DNA of 43,927 nucleotides from Candidatus Kapaibacterium sp. (GTDB lineage Bacteria; Bacteroidota; Ignavibacteria; Palsa-1295). The first letter of the stretch is position 1. Every line of letters begins with the position of its first letter. The stretch lies in NCBI GenBank assembly GCA_017882165.1, contig JADGPZ010000006.1, forward strand, positions 1 through 43,927, given 5' to 3'. A program made the position numbers and the translations under genes. The notes below the pieces were generated by a model that saw only the letters and a list, made by a program, of their open reading frames with translations, was not told the origin of the DNA and made no database searches. Positions 7,240 through 15,896 of this stretch are shown here, in pieces.

Positions 7240-7421
7240 TCGTGAACGCGCTGGCTTGCTTGAACGATCGAGTCCGGATCTTCTGAGTAGAGCCGACCAC
7301 CAAGCTTGAATTGCTCTCGCAGTACTTTTTCACGCTCGGCTTTCGGAAGCTTACGGATGTCAGAAGCGGTCAGCCCTCTTTGCCGCAGCTTTATGTCGTC
7401 CGACTTGTAGATTCTTGCCAT
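7236..7421 (-). CDS. Probable cognate antitoxin of the MazF-type toxin
   Basis: A 61-residue, highly charged protein (MARIYKSDDIKLRQRGLTAS, then DIRKLPKAEREKVLREQFKL). The likely start is ATG 7421; an upstream in-frame ATG at 7439 would add six residues. Its stop overlaps the toxin start by 4 bases, giving translational coupling. No known antitoxin DNA-binding fold is obvious by eye, so the assignment rests on size, charge and position. The C-terminal third (GGRLYSEDPDSIVQASQRVHD) would be the expected toxin-wrapping segment. Confidence 0.65.
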   Translation of the reverse strand: MARIYKSDDIKLRQRGLTASDIRKLPKAEREKVLREQFKLGGRLYSEDPDSIVQASQRVHD

Positions 7422-7465
7422 GATCGAGGAAAACCACAAGAATAAGCAATAGTTCGCCTGTCTTC

Positions 7466-7528
7466 GGTTGGTATCTCGCCCGCAAAGCTGCCCGGCTGAA
7501 CCCGATCGAGGCGTTGACGGATGAATGA
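7466..7528 (+). pseudogene. Isolated copy 3 of the permease 3' end
   Basis: A third copy of the permease tail, read as GWYLARKAARLNPIEALTDE and a stop. Unlike copy 2 it has amino-acid changes (Pro to Leu, Arg to Thr, Tyr to Asp). The bases just before it (TGTCTTCGG) still read VFG, matching the FG that precedes GWY in the intact gene, so a little more of the lost gene remains. With copy 2 it brackets the MazF-type toxin-antitoxin pair. Confidence 0.7.
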
Positions 7529-7574
7529 TTTCGAATGGCTGAGTGTATGATAGCTGTAAGCTATTTTGGATGCT

Positions 7575-8810
7575 ATGGCTATTTTTCGAGGATGTCTCTC
7601 ATTCGTCTTCAGCGTCTTCCTGCTGATCTCCTCGTCGAGTGCGTTGTGTCAGTGGGTCAGTGCCAATCTGCCGTATCAAGGCTCGGTTCGCTGTTTTGCT
7701 GTTAAGGGAACAAATATCTATGCGGGGACGGAGGGTGGTGTTTTCCGCTCAACAGACGATGGTGTAAGTTGGATTGCTGCGAATACGGGCATACCAAATG
7801 CTGCCATTTACTCTCTTGATGTGACTGGTGCGAATATTTTAGCTGGGACCGGCTGGTTCGGAATGTTCCGATCATTCGACGATGGTGCAAGTTGGTCAAA
7901 TGTCCCTACGTTTCCAAGTACGGATGTCTATATGATCGCTAACAAGGGGACTAATCTCTTTGCTGGGACCTATGTTCAAGGGATTCTTTGCTCGACGGAC
8001 GGTGGCAGTAGCTGGAATTCGGTAGATACTGGATTGCCTTACCACCCTTCAGTTCATTTCCTTGCAGTCTGGGGCACGAATCTCGTCGCACTGATCGATG
8101 ACATGAAAGGGCCGGAACGGCTTTTTCGCTCGACTGATAATGGGTCCAGCTGGGCTGCGGACAATTCCGGATTACCCAGAACCTGGACTCTGTCCTCTGC
8201 TATAATCGGAGGTAGTCTCTTCGTGGCTACTGACAGTGTTGACTTTTTTTCGACCGACAACGGCAATAACTGGATCGAAGCGAGCAACGACCTGTCGAAA
8301 GGAGCCAATGTCTCGGCCTTAACTGTAAGCGGCACGAATCTCATTGCAGGGACCTATGATCATGGTGTCTTTTTATCGATTGACACAGGCGCAAGTTGGG
8401 TCAATATCAGTCTTGGCTTGACGACCAATGTGGTCTATGCCCTTGCAATAAGAGGATCATATCTTTTCGCGGGGTCTAACAGTGGTGTCTGGTGCCGTCC
8501 CCTCTCGGAGCTGATCGGAACAAGCGCAGTGGCTGAGCAACCGATGGCAGTGGCAAGCGCAGTACGGGTATATCCCAATCCATTCTCTGAAAAGACGACG
8601 ATTCGCTTCACGAGCGCCGAGCGTGGGCCGGTGCAGGTTAGCATCGTGAATCTGCTTGGTGTCGAAGTCGCGCGGCTCTTCGATGGCGAGTTGGATGCGG
8701 GCGAGCATTCGTTCGGGTGGGATGCGAATGGCGTAGCGGCCGGGACATACTTCAATATTATTCGTAGCACTGATGGAGTCGAACGTGCCACTCTGCTTGT
8801 GGCACATTGA
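7575..8810 (+). CDS. Secreted beta-propeller protein with T9SS sorting domain
   Basis: A 411-residue protein from ATG 7575, with a signal peptide (LSFVFSVFLLISSSSALCQ). The body is a repeated blade of about 40 residues built on GTNIYAGTEGGVFRSTDDGVSW, recurring about seven times with a conserved Ser-Trp end. This is the BNR/sortilin-type propeller common in this group. From about residue 330 comes a T9SS type A sorting domain (VYPNPFSEKTTIRFT, then VNLLGVEVARLFDGELDAG). Such proteins cross the outer membrane by the type IX system and are released or anchored. A 15-bp palindrome (ATAGCT-GTA-AGCTAT, 7550-7564) lies just upstream. It is a close paralogue of the gene at 8900. Confidence 0.85.
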   Translation: MAIFRGCLSFVFSVFLLISSSSALCQWVSANLPYQGSVRCFAVKGTNIYAGTEGGVFRSTDDGVSWIAANTGIPNAAIYSLDVTGANILAGTGWFGMFRSFDDGASWSNVPTFPSTDVYMIANKGTNLFAGTYVQGILCSTDGGSSWNSVDTGLPYHPSVHFLAVWGTNLVALIDDMKGPERLFRSTDNGSSWAADNSGLPRTWTLSSAIIGGSLFVATDSVDFFSTDNGNNWIEASNDLSKGANVSALTVSGTNLIAGTYDHGVFLSIDTGASWVNISLGLTTNVVYALAIRGSYLFAGSNSGVWCRPLSELIGTSAVAEQPMAVASAVRVYPNPFSEKTTIRFTSAERGPVQVSIVNLLGVEVARLFDGELDAGEHSFGWDANGVAAGTYFNIIRSTDGVERATLLVAH

Positions 8811-8899
8811 TCCATCGATTGTCCCGGAACGCGATCGCTCCTCAATTTGCTACATCCGGTAGCTGAATTTGTCGCTCAACACTTATTGTCTCCAGGTCT

Positions 8900-10132
8900 A
8901 TGATACAGAAACGTCTCTTCGTCGGATTTATCTTCGCGCTCACGATTGGCGCACCGAGGATCGGTATGAGCCAGTGGATCAAATCCGATATTGCTTCGGG
9001 TGCGCAAGCATTGTGTTTTGCTCAGGTTGGGACAAACCTCTTCGCTGGTATGCTCGATAGTGGTCTCTACGTATCATCCGACGACGGCACGAGCTGGACG
9101 CCGTCGGGCCTTGCGGGCAAACAGGTACGTGCGCTTGCTGCGATCGGCGCGACACTCTTTGCTGGCACGAGCGACCAGATCGGCGATGGCGCCGTCTATC
9201 GCTCGACCAACAACGGCGCAAGCTGGATCGCGACGACCGGGATCAGCACAGCGGTCATGTGTCTTGCAGTGCGAGGGACGACACTCTTTGCGGGGACGGC
9301 CACCGGCAGCGGTATATTTGCTTCCTCGAACAACGGCGCGACCTGGAACAGTGAAACGGCGACAGGCGGTGCAACCATCCTGGCACTGGCAGTGAGTGGT
9401 TCGAATATCTTCGCGGGCACAGACCAGGGGATGTTTGTGTCCAGTAATAATGGCACTGGTTGGGAAGCAATCAATTCCGGTTTGATTCAAAGCGACTGGG
9501 TGTATGCGCTGGCAGTCAGCGGCGCGAATTTGTTTGCTGCGACGAGCGAGGGTGTCTGCCTCACGACGAACAACGGGACAACCTGGAGTGTCATCAATTC
9601 TAACTCCGGCGTGAAAGGGTGGTTTGCCCAGGGCATGGCTGCGAGCGGCTCGAATGTTTTCGCAGGGACCGATTCCGGAGTATTCCTATCAACGAACATT
9701 GGCTCAAGCTGGACATCTGTCAGTATGGGCGCAACAGACACGAACGTTGCACTCCTTGGTGTCTTGGGCTCTGCACTCTATTGCGGGACATACAAAACCG
9801 GCGGCGCTATCTGGCACCGCCCGCTTTCCGAGATGATCTCCACAAGCGCGGTGGCGGATCGGCCTGTGATGGCCGCGAGCACGGCGCAGGCTTATCCGAA
9901 TCCATTCTCAGAAAACACGACGGTTCGCTTCACCACCACGGAGCGCGGGCTGGAGCAAGTGAGTGTTGTGAACCTGCTGGGTGTCGAGGTTGCGCGCCTT
10001 TTCGAAGGCGAGATGGAGGCAGGCGAGCATTCGTTCGAGTGGGATGGGAAGGACCAACCACGCGGCGCTTACTTTGCGCTCATCCGGACTTCAAACGCTG
10101 TCCGCCGCATATCCCTGACGTTGATCCGGTAA
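8900..10132 (+). CDS. Secreted beta-propeller protein with T9SS sorting domain (paralogue)
   Basis: A 410-residue protein from ATG 8900, with a signal peptide ending near RIGMSQ. It has the same repeated blade as its upstream neighbour (LFAGTSDQIG, VYRSTNNGASW and similar) and nearly the same C-terminal sorting domain (AYPNPFSENTTVRFTTTERG, then VNLLGVEVARLFEGEMEAG). The two adjacent genes are evidently a tandem duplication. Divergence is greatest in the blades and least in the last ~90 residues, as expected if the sorting signal is under the strongest constraint. Ligand or role is unknown. Confidence 0.85.
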   Translation: MIQKRLFVGFIFALTIGAPRIGMSQWIKSDIASGAQALCFAQVGTNLFAGMLDSGLYVSSDDGTSWTPSGLAGKQVRALAAIGATLFAGTSDQIGDGAVYRSTNNGASWIATTGISTAVMCLAVRGTTLFAGTATGSGIFASSNNGATWNSETATGGATILALAVSGSNIFAGTDQGMFVSSNNGTGWEAINSGLIQSDWVYALAVSGANLFAATSEGVCLTTNNGTTWSVINSNSGVKGWFAQGMAASGSNVFAGTDSGVFLSTNIGSSWTSVSMGATDTNVALLGVLGSALYCGTYKTGGAIWHRPLSEMISTSAVADRPVMAASTAQAYPNPFSENTTVRFTTTERGLEQVSVVNLLGVEVARLFEGEMEAGEHSFEWDGKDQPRGAYFALIRTSNAVRRISLTLIR

Positions 10133-10174
10133 GCTATCGTCTCAGGCTGACCCTTTCCGATTCCCAAAAATAAT

Positions 10175-10204
10175 TTGGAACCGCCGAATTTATTTTCGTA
10201 TATT
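10175..10204 (+). promoter_or_regulatory. Putative promoter of the ureohydrolase gene
   Basis: TTGGAA (10175-10180), an 18-base spacer, then TATATT (10199-10204). The same TATATT box with a TTG-type upstream element at 17-19 bases appears at 12857, 30376 and 38246, each ahead of a gene or leader. Confidence 0.4.
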
Positions 10205-10262
10205 AAGCAGTGGTATTACGGGCACCTAATGGGAACCGATGCTCAACAGTGCCAAAATAGCT

Positions 10263-10281
10263 TTCTGTCTTAAAGACAGAA
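10263..10281. promoter_or_regulatory. 19-bp palindrome in the ureohydrolase leader
   Basis: TTCTGTCTT-A-AAGACAGAA is a perfect palindrome around one central base, 44 bases before the gene start and downstream of the putative promoter. This is the position expected of a repressor operator; it could equally form an RNA hairpin. The regulator is unknown. Confidence 0.45.
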
Positions 10282-10325
10282 TCCTGTAAGTTCATTAATC
10301 CCAACAAAGTTCATGAAGCACAAAC

Positions 10326-11288
10326 GTGCGCGTCACCAATTATTGCAGAGGCACCCATTTTCATTTTGAAAAAGTGAACGACCCAAGACTAATAGATTTG
10401 ATCCTTCATTCTCCTGCCGTTGCCGATGTCGTCATCCTCGGCGTTCCGACGGATGAAGGCATTCGCCGCAACGGCGGGCGCGTTGGCGCGAGCCAGGCAC
10501 CCGGCGCGATCCGCGAGTGGCTTGGCAAGCTTACTCCGTTTGCCGGGCCGCAATTCAAGCATCATATAGATTCTCTACGAATTGCGGATATTGGAGACAT
10601 CGAGCAAGGCGATCTGGAAACAATGCACGATGCGGCCGCCAAGCTCACGAGCGAGTTGATCGCGGCGGGCAAGATTGTGATTGCGCTGGGCGGGGGACAT
10701 GATGTGACGTACCCGCTCGCTAAGGGCTTTAGCAATGGCATCGGTAGTAAGGAATTCGGGCTGATCAATGTCGATGCTCACTTGGATGTGAGACCGAAGA
10801 AGGATGGAATGCATCATTCTGGCAGCAGCTTTCGGTTGCTGATTGATGAGGGGATTGTCAAGGGTCCGCACTTTGCGGAGATTGGGATGCAGTCATTTGT
10901 CACTGCGCAGGAGCATTTCGAGTGGGTGTTGCAGCAAGGCTCACGCATCCTCACATTTGAAGACGCGACAACAGCACATCTGCCAAATGCCTTCGAAGAA
11001 TGCGAGTTTGCCATCACGCACGGCGATTCCGATATGCCGGTTTATCTTTCATTTGACATGGATTGTGTCCGTGCCAGTGATGCACCCGGCGTGAGCGCAC
11101 CCGCGCCGATCGGATTCCTCGCGGAGGAAGCATACGAGCTTTCCGTTGCTGCCGGTCTTTCGAAACATGTACGGATGCTGGACATTGTGGAAGTCAGCCC
11201 GCCGCATGATGTGGATGGCCGCACATCGCGCCTCGCAGCGCGGATGATCGCCGGATTTTTGGCTGGCGTTGCCAACCGAGAAGTCTGA
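10326..11288 (+). CDS. Arginase/formimidoylglutamase-family ureohydrolase
   Basis: A 320-residue metalloenzyme of the arginase superfamily. All manganese-binding motifs are visible: GGGHDVTY, NVDAHLDVRP and SFDMDCV, plus the glycine-rich GVPTDEG and GGRVGASQAPGAIREWL near the N-terminus. The family hydrolyses guanidino groups of arginine, agmatine or formimidoylglutamate. The N-terminal style and the DPRLIDLI segment look most like HutG (formimidoylglutamase, histidine degradation), but no other hut gene is present, so the substrate is uncertain. The start is GTG 10326; a nearby ATG (10314) is in another frame. A palindrome at 10263 suggests regulation. The plp-synthase genes follow on the same strand. 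Confidence 0.82.
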   Translation: MRVTNYCRGTHFHFEKVNDPRLIDLILHSPAVADVVILGVPTDEGIRRNGGRVGASQAPGAIREWLGKLTPFAGPQFKHHIDSLRIADIGDIEQGDLETMHDAAAKLTSELIAAGKIVIALGGGHDVTYPLAKGFSNGIGSKEFGLINVDAHLDVRPKKDGMHHSGSSFRLLIDEGIVKGPHFAEIGMQSFVTAQEHFEWVLQQGSRILTFEDATTAHLPNAFEECEFAITHGDSDMPVYLSFDMDCVRASDAPGVSAPAPIGFLAEEAYELSVAAGLSKHVRMLDIVEVSPPHDVDGRTSRLAARMIAGFLAGVANREV

Positions 11289-11343
11289 TCCGACTTATCG
11301 GTCCAATTTGCACTAATAACCGACCTGCGCTGTTAGGCAACCG

Positions 11344-12261
11344 ATGAACACAAACGGTCAATCGAAGAACGGACAGTCGCCGAAAACAGGTACTACGCTT
11401 GTCAAGCGGGCCTTTCCACAGATGTTAAAAGGTGGCGTCATCATGGATGTCGTCAACGCCGAGCAGGCGAAGATCGCGGAGGATGCCGGCGCGGTTGCTG
11501 TCATGGCGCTCGAGCGTGTGCCGGCGGATATTCGCGCCGATGGCGGCGTGGCGCGCATGTCGGATCCTGAGCTGATAATCAGGATCATGGAGGCCGTCTC
11601 GATCCCTGTGATGGCCAAGGCTCGCATCGGGCATTTCGTCGAAGCGCAGATTTTGCAAGCGCTCGGTGTCGACTGCGTGGACGAGAGCGAGGTGCTCACG
11701 ATGGCCGACGAAGAGAACCACATTGATAAACACAAATTCGACGTGCCATTCGTCTGCGGCGCGCGGAATTTGGGCGAAGCGCTCCGTCGCATCGCCGAAG
11801 GCGCTGCGATGATTCGCACCAAAGGCGAGGCCGGTACCGGCGATGTGGTCGAAGCCGTTCGTCACGCCCGCTCGATCTTCGGAGAAATTCGCCGATTGCA
11901 ATCGCTCTCGAAAGACGAGCGATATAGCTATGCGAAGAATCTTGCCGCGCCGATCGATCTCGTAAATGAAGTCGCGGATACTGGCAAACTTCCGGTTGTC
12001 AACTTTGCTGCTGGCGGACTTGCCACACCGGCTGATGCCGCACTGCTCATGCAGCTTGGTGTCGATGGCGTATTCGTTGGCTCAGGAATTTTCAAGTCCG
12101 GTGACCCGGCCAGACGTGCCGCCGCGATCGTGAAAGCCACGACTTACTTCAACGATCCCGCCGTGCTTGCCGAAGTGAGCCGAGGCTTGGGTGAGCCGAT
12201 GGTGGGACGCACAGTTGCCTCGCTGTCCGAAAAGGAATTGCTGGCGGCTCGTGGCATCTAA
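11344..12261 (+). CDS. pdxS: Pyridoxal 5'-phosphate synthase, lyase subunit
   Basis: A 305-residue protein, highly conserved throughout. Landmarks are [20 protein letters not shown], the catalytic-lysine strand [46 protein letters not shown] and the phosphate-binding [12 protein letters not shown]. With the glutaminase PdxT it makes pyridoxal phosphate from ribose 5-phosphate, glyceraldehyde 3-phosphate and ammonia in the DXP-independent route. Its last codons overlap the start of pdxT, so the two subunits are translationally coupled. Confidence 0.97.
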   Translation: MNTNGQSKNGQSPKTGTTLVKRAFPQMLKGGVIMDVVNAEQAKIAEDAGAVAVMALERVPADIRADGGVARMSDPELIIRIMEAVSIPVMAKARIGHFVEAQILQALGVDCVDESEVLTMADEENHIDKHKFDVPFVCGARNLGEALRRIAEGAAMIRTKGEAGTGDVVEAVRHARSIFGEIRRLQSLSKDERYSYAKNLAAPIDLVNEVADTGKLPVVNFAAGGLATPADAALLMQLGVDGVFVGSGIFKSGDPARRAAAIVKATTYFNDPAVLAEVSRGLGEPMVGRTVASLSEKELLAARGI

Positions 12262-12874
12262 AACCGCCCCCCAACCCCCTCCTTCTTTAGTAGGGGGAGT
12301 TCTTGTTGGAGTCTTAGGTCTTCAGGGCGATTTTCGCGAACACATCCAGAAGCTGGAATCGCTTGGTGTCACAACGCGCGATGTGCGCCGGACGAGCGAT
12401 CTCGATGGACTCGATGCACTGATTCTTCCCGGTGGCGAGTCAACGGCCGTAGCAATCCTTGAGAGTTCAAAAGCGGCTCATGGCATCTTCGATGAAATTC
12501 AGAAACTTGGGCGCGCGGGCCTTCCCATTTGGGGCACGTGCATGGGTTCGATCCTGCTTGCCAAAGACATCGAAGGTTCAAAGCAGGGGAGACTCAGTCT
12601 CATGAACATTACGGTTCGCCGCAACGCCTTCGGCCCTCAACGCTTCAGTGCGGAGCAGCCGCTGGATATTCCGGCGTTAGGCGCGAAGCCATTCCCCGGT
12701 GTCTTCATTCGCGCGCCGCTCATCACGCATGTGGGCAAGGATGTCGAAGTGCTGGGCAAAGTTGAGAATGGGATCGTCATGGCTCGTGAGAAGAACCTAC
12801 TAGCAACGGTCTTCCATCCCGAAGTCGTCGATGACACACGGGTGCATGAGTACTTTTTGAAGATGATCGAGTAA
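12251..12874 (+). CDS. pdxT: Pyridoxal 5'-phosphate synthase, glutaminase subunit
   Basis: A class I glutaminase. The nucleophile elbow is [14 protein letters not shown] (Cys in GTCMG) and the catalytic His-Glu pair is in FHPEVVDD. It supplies ammonia to PdxS. The conserved protein begins at [14 protein letters not shown], but no ATG, GTG or TTG lies close before it. The nearest in-frame start is GTG 12251, inside the end of pdxS, giving 207 residues. The extra N-terminal stretch ([12 protein letters not shown]) is encoded by a CCCCCTCC...GGGGG hairpin repeat also found inside the alpha-mannosidase gene, so a repeat seems to have been inserted just after the start codon. Confidence 0.92.
   Translation: MASKTAPQPPPSLVGGVLVGVLGLQGDFREHIQKLESLGVTTRDVRRTSDLDGLDALILPGGESTAVAILESSKAAHGIFDEIQKLGRAGLPIWGTCMGSILLAKDIEGSKQGRLSLMNITVRRNAFGPQRFSAEQPLDIPALGAKPFPGVFIRAPLITHVGKDVEVLGKVENGIVMAREKNLLATVFHPEVVDDTRVHEYFLKMIE
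12267..12301. repeat. Hairpin repeat (CCCCCTCC/GGGGG type) at the start of pdxT
   Basis: An AACCCCCTCC run followed by TAGTAGGGGGAG forms a short hairpin. It resembles the elements at 20478-20517 and 20808-20842. It is translated as the N-terminal extension of PdxT. Confidence 0.55.
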
Positions 12875-12887
12875 TTGTTCGTATATT
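12857..12887 (+). promoter_or_regulatory. Putative promoter of the secreted protein at 12913
   Basis: TTGAAG (12857-12862), a 19-base spacer, then TATATT (12882-12887), 25 bases before the start codon. It overlaps the last codons of pdxT. Confidence 0.4.
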
Positions 12888-12912
12888 TCGCCTCCATTAA
12901 GGCACTCTGGTG

Positions 12913-14589
12913 ATGATCTTTCGGAAGTTCGTTCTGATTTTGCTGACGCTGCTCGCGATGGCGAGCGGAGAAGTGCGAGCGCAGTGGAGGATCCTAACAC
13001 GAGGACTGTCCAGAATTCCTGCGGGACACTATGGAGGGATGTGCTACCGAGATGGGCGGATTTGGGCTGGTGCTCGGAGTTTCTACATGTCTTCTGATTC
13101 AGGCAAAACATGGCACCCGATCAATAGCTTTCCTGGTGGAAATATTATGGACATCAATTTCTTTGATCGCTCGACCGGCCTCGTTGCGGATTGGGATAAA
13201 GGCGTCTTTCTGACTCGGAACGGAGGGTTGACGTGGACGAGCATTTTGCCATCTCTCCATGTAGAGAAAGTCTCTTTTAATGGTTCGACGAACGTAATCC
13301 ACGCATTGGAATACGGGAGCAGTATTCTCTCTACATCGGTCGATGGGGGCACCTCATGGCGGAGCGTGACATTAGCTCCTGCCAGTGGAGGCGGCTTAGG
13401 GTTTGGCATCGCCAATGATGGAACAATATACGTGAGCTCGTGTGATGTTCAAGGGAGCGTCGGCTGGGTCAGCTCATCATCCGATTTGGGAGTCACTTGG
13501 TCGCCGAACTCAGCCACATTCGAGGGCGATGCGTACACGATCTCGGTCGATTCGTGTGACCCAAAATGTATTTATCTTGCAAATGAGAACGTTGGTCAAG
13601 CGGGTGACCGCCTTTCGCACCTGCGCGTGAGCTTGGATGCCGGCAACACATGGCTGACAAACGCTTCGCTGCCTTCGCCCTGTTTTGGAGGCTCGATGGC
13701 GACCTCTTCTCATGCCGTATTTGCAGGAACCCAATTGAGCAGTGGGGTCGTGCGTTCAGTAGATCGAGGCATGACTTGGACCTCGATAGGTGGGCCAGCA
13801 AACTCGTTGGATACTAGACTAATCGCGTCGATCAATGATAATACTGTCCTGGTCGTCGATTCATTTGACAACATTTGGGGCACGTTCAACGGCGGCGGCG
13901 ACAGTGTCATCTCAACAGGGACAGAGCTAACAATGTCCACTGCTGATCAGAAGACGGACATCATTGGCGAGACGGTCAGCGTGCCGATCAAGTTTGCAGG
14001 TCTTCGCAGTGCGGAAAATATCAATGTCGTCCTTCACTACATGGGCGATATGGTGTATGCAGGTTCAGTCGATCAGGCGGGCGCGCAACTCGATATGACG
14101 GGCGAGCAGTGGCCGGGCCGTTCGAAGCTGCATCTTACGAACGTGCAGTCCGGCATCACTCCGGGTTATGCACGGTTCAATATCTATGCGGATTCTGCAT
14201 CATTGCCAATTGTCACGTTCGATTCCGCGCAGGTTGTGAGTGGCGGCTGCCAGTATCAAATGCCGGAAGCTGTCACGAGCACGATCACGCCGCCCAAAGG
14301 ATGTGGTACTGGCATTCTTTCTGAGTTTCTTAAGACGGGCGAAATTCCAAGCTTTAGTATTCGCCCAAATCCAACCACCGGCGAAGTTCTCCTCTCGTCT
14401 TCAGTCGATATGGGTGAGGCGACGATCGAAGTCTATGATATGCTCGGTGCAGAGCGAAGCAGCGAAGTACTAACCCTCACCGCGAACTCGCCGTTCACGC
14501 TTACGCTGCCGAGTGGAGATGGCATGTACTATCTTCGTATCCGATCTTCGCAAGGTGTCTCTGGTTCGCGCGTTATCGTGCAACACTAA
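12913..14589 (+). CDS. Secreted beta-propeller protein with cohesin-like region and T9SS domain
   Basis: A 558-residue protein; ATG 12913 is preferred over GTG 12910. The signal peptide is FVLILLTLLAMASGEVRAQ. Residues 25 to about 330 are divergent propeller blades with asp-box-like ends (SSDSGKTWHPI, SVDGGTSWRSV, SSDLGVTWSPN, SVDRGMTWTSI). A beta-sandwich follows (IGETVSVPIKFAGLRSAENI...), similar to cohesin-type modules that recognise partner domains. The C-terminus is a T9SS sorting domain (SIRPNPTTGEVLLSS, then DGMYYLRI). It is exported and probably surface-bound; the partner is unknown. Confidence 0.83.
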   Translation: MIFRKFVLILLTLLAMASGEVRAQWRILTRGLSRIPAGHYGGMCYRDGRIWAGARSFYMSSDSGKTWHPINSFPGGNIMDINFFDRSTGLVADWDKGVFLTRNGGLTWTSILPSLHVEKVSFNGSTNVIHALEYGSSILSTSVDGGTSWRSVTLAPASGGGLGFGIANDGTIYVSSCDVQGSVGWVSSSSDLGVTWSPNSATFEGDAYTISVDSCDPKCIYLANENVGQAGDRLSHLRVSLDAGNTWLTNASLPSPCFGGSMATSSHAVFAGTQLSSGVVRSVDRGMTWTSIGGPANSLDTRLIASINDNTVLVVDSFDNIWGTFNGGGDSVISTGTELTMSTADQKTDIIGETVSVPIKFAGLRSAENINVVLHYMGDMVYAGSVDQAGAQLDMTGEQWPGRSKLHLTNVQSGITPGYARFNIYADSASLPIVTFDSAQVVSGGCQYQMPEAVTSTITPPKGCGTGILSEFLKTGEIPSFSIRPNPTTGEVLLSSSVDMGEATIEVYDMLGAERSSEVLTLTANSPFTLTLPSGDGMYYLRIRSSQGVSGSRVIVQH

Positions 14590-14601
14590 GAACGCTTGAG
14601 G

Positions 14602-15822
14602 CTATGCGGTCGCCTTTGTCTCTTTCACGGTACCCAGTAGTACCGCGGCAATGACCGCAATCGCGCCGCCGAACAGGAATGGCGCTGCTGGACTGACCCA
14701 CTGCCAGAGCGCACCCGCGATCAGGCTTGCCGGCAGCACCGCGATTCCAACCGCGCCATTGTAGATGCCGTATGCCGCGCCGCGTTCTTCCGGCGCGACG
14801 AGATCGGCCACGAATGCCTTCTCGACACCCTCGGTCAGTCCATAGTAAATGCCATAGACGATATAGAGCGTCCAGATATGCCACTGCTCGCTTGCGAAGG
14901 CGAAACCGACATAGATCAGCGCATACGCGATCCAACCCGCACGGATGAGCGCGCGGCGCGAAAGTCGGTCGGAGAGAATCCCGGCGGGATAGGCCGAGAG
15001 TGCCGTCACCAAATTAAAGAGCGCAATGATGACGAAGATCTGCCAAAGCGCAACTCCCAAACTTTGCGCTCGGAGCACGAGGAAGGCATCGCTCGAGAGT
15101 CCGAGGGTAAAGAATGTCACGATGAGCATGAGCTTCCGGAAGCGTCCGTCGCGGCCAACATGGAGGATGTGGCTGAGCGGCGGTGGCGTGCGGCGTTCGC
15201 GCTTTTTTTCCTTAACGATGGCAAAGACGATGAAAGCCGCAAGCATGCTCGGGACGAGCGCGACGAGCATCAGCGTCTTCCAGTGCGGAATACTCAGCCC
15301 ACCCAGAATGGAAAAATTGGAAGCCTGCCAGGCGTATATCAGGCCAGCCGCGATGAGCGCGCCGAGCACGGCTCCGGCAGGATCGAGCGCGCGGTTGAGT
15401 CCGAACGCGCGGCCCCGCATTTCGGGTGAGACCGAGTCGGCAATGAGCGCATCGCGAGGCGCGTTGCGGATGCCTTTTCCGGCACGGTCGAGGAATTTGC
15501 TGAAGAGCGGCAGCACCCAGGTTGTCGCGAAATAGAGCATGGGCCGCGCGATGGCGGTCATGGTGTAGCCCACGCCGGCAATGGTCTTGCGGCTGCCCCA
15601 TCGGTCGCTGTACCAGCCCGAGAAGACCTGGAGAAGAGAGGCTGCCATGTCGGCGAGGCCTTCGATGAGGCCGATGATGCTCTTCGAGACACCGAGCGTC
15701 GCCGAGAGAAACAGTGGCAGCCCGCGCTGGACGATCTCGCCGGAGATGTCGTTCATCATCGCGGCGATCGAAAGCCAGATGACGTTGCGCGGAAGGCGTT
15801 CGCGGGGTTGGGGTTTTGCCAT
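14602..15822 (-). CDS. Major facilitator superfamily transporter
   Basis: A 406-residue protein with about twelve membrane helices. MFS signatures include GWYSDRWGSRKTIAGVGYTM (loop 2-3, the DRxGxRK motif) and, in the second half, YPAGILSDRLSRRALI, the repeat of that motif. A conserved DRAGKGIRNAPRDALIADS segment is typical of a subgroup of bacterial MFS proteins of unknown substrate. It is a monocistronic minus-strand gene, tail to tail with the secreted protein at 12913. A terminator of the neighbouring minus-strand gene lies just upstream. The substrate cannot be predicted. Confidence 0.87.
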   Translation of the reverse strand: MAKPQPRERLPRNVIWLSIAAMMNDISGEIVQRGLPLFLSATLGVSKSIIGLIEGLADMAASLLQVFSGWYSDRWGSRKTIAGVGYTMTAIARPMLYFATTWVLPLFSKFLDRAGKGIRNAPRDALIADSVSPEMRGRAFGLNRALDPAGAVLGALIAAGLIYAWQASNFSILGGLSIPHWKTLMLVALVPSMLAAFIVFAIVKEKKRERRTPPPLSHILHVGRDGRFRKLMLIVTFFTLGLSSDAFLVLRAQSLGVALWQIFVIIALFNLVTALSAYPAGILSDRLSRRALIRAGWIAYALIYVGFAFASEQWHIWTLYIVYGIYYGLTEGVEKAFVADLVAPEERGAAYGIYNGAVGIAVLPASLIAGALWQWVSPAAPFLFGGAIAVIAAVLLGTVKETKATA

Positions 15823-15845
15823 AGTGATGAACGTTCACAAACAAG

Positions 15846-15873
15846 AATAGCCGGAGCATCGGCTCCGGCTATT
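15846..15873 (-). terminator. Strong hairpin terminator after the DUF4397 lipoprotein gene
   Basis: AATAGCCGGAGC (15846-15857) and GCTCCGGCTATT (15862-15873) make a perfect 12-bp stem with a 4-base loop. On the minus strand it comes 23 bases after the stop at 15897 and is followed by a T-rich stretch. Confidence 0.75.
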
Positions 15874-15896
15874 CACGACAATTGTTTATTTTGTGG

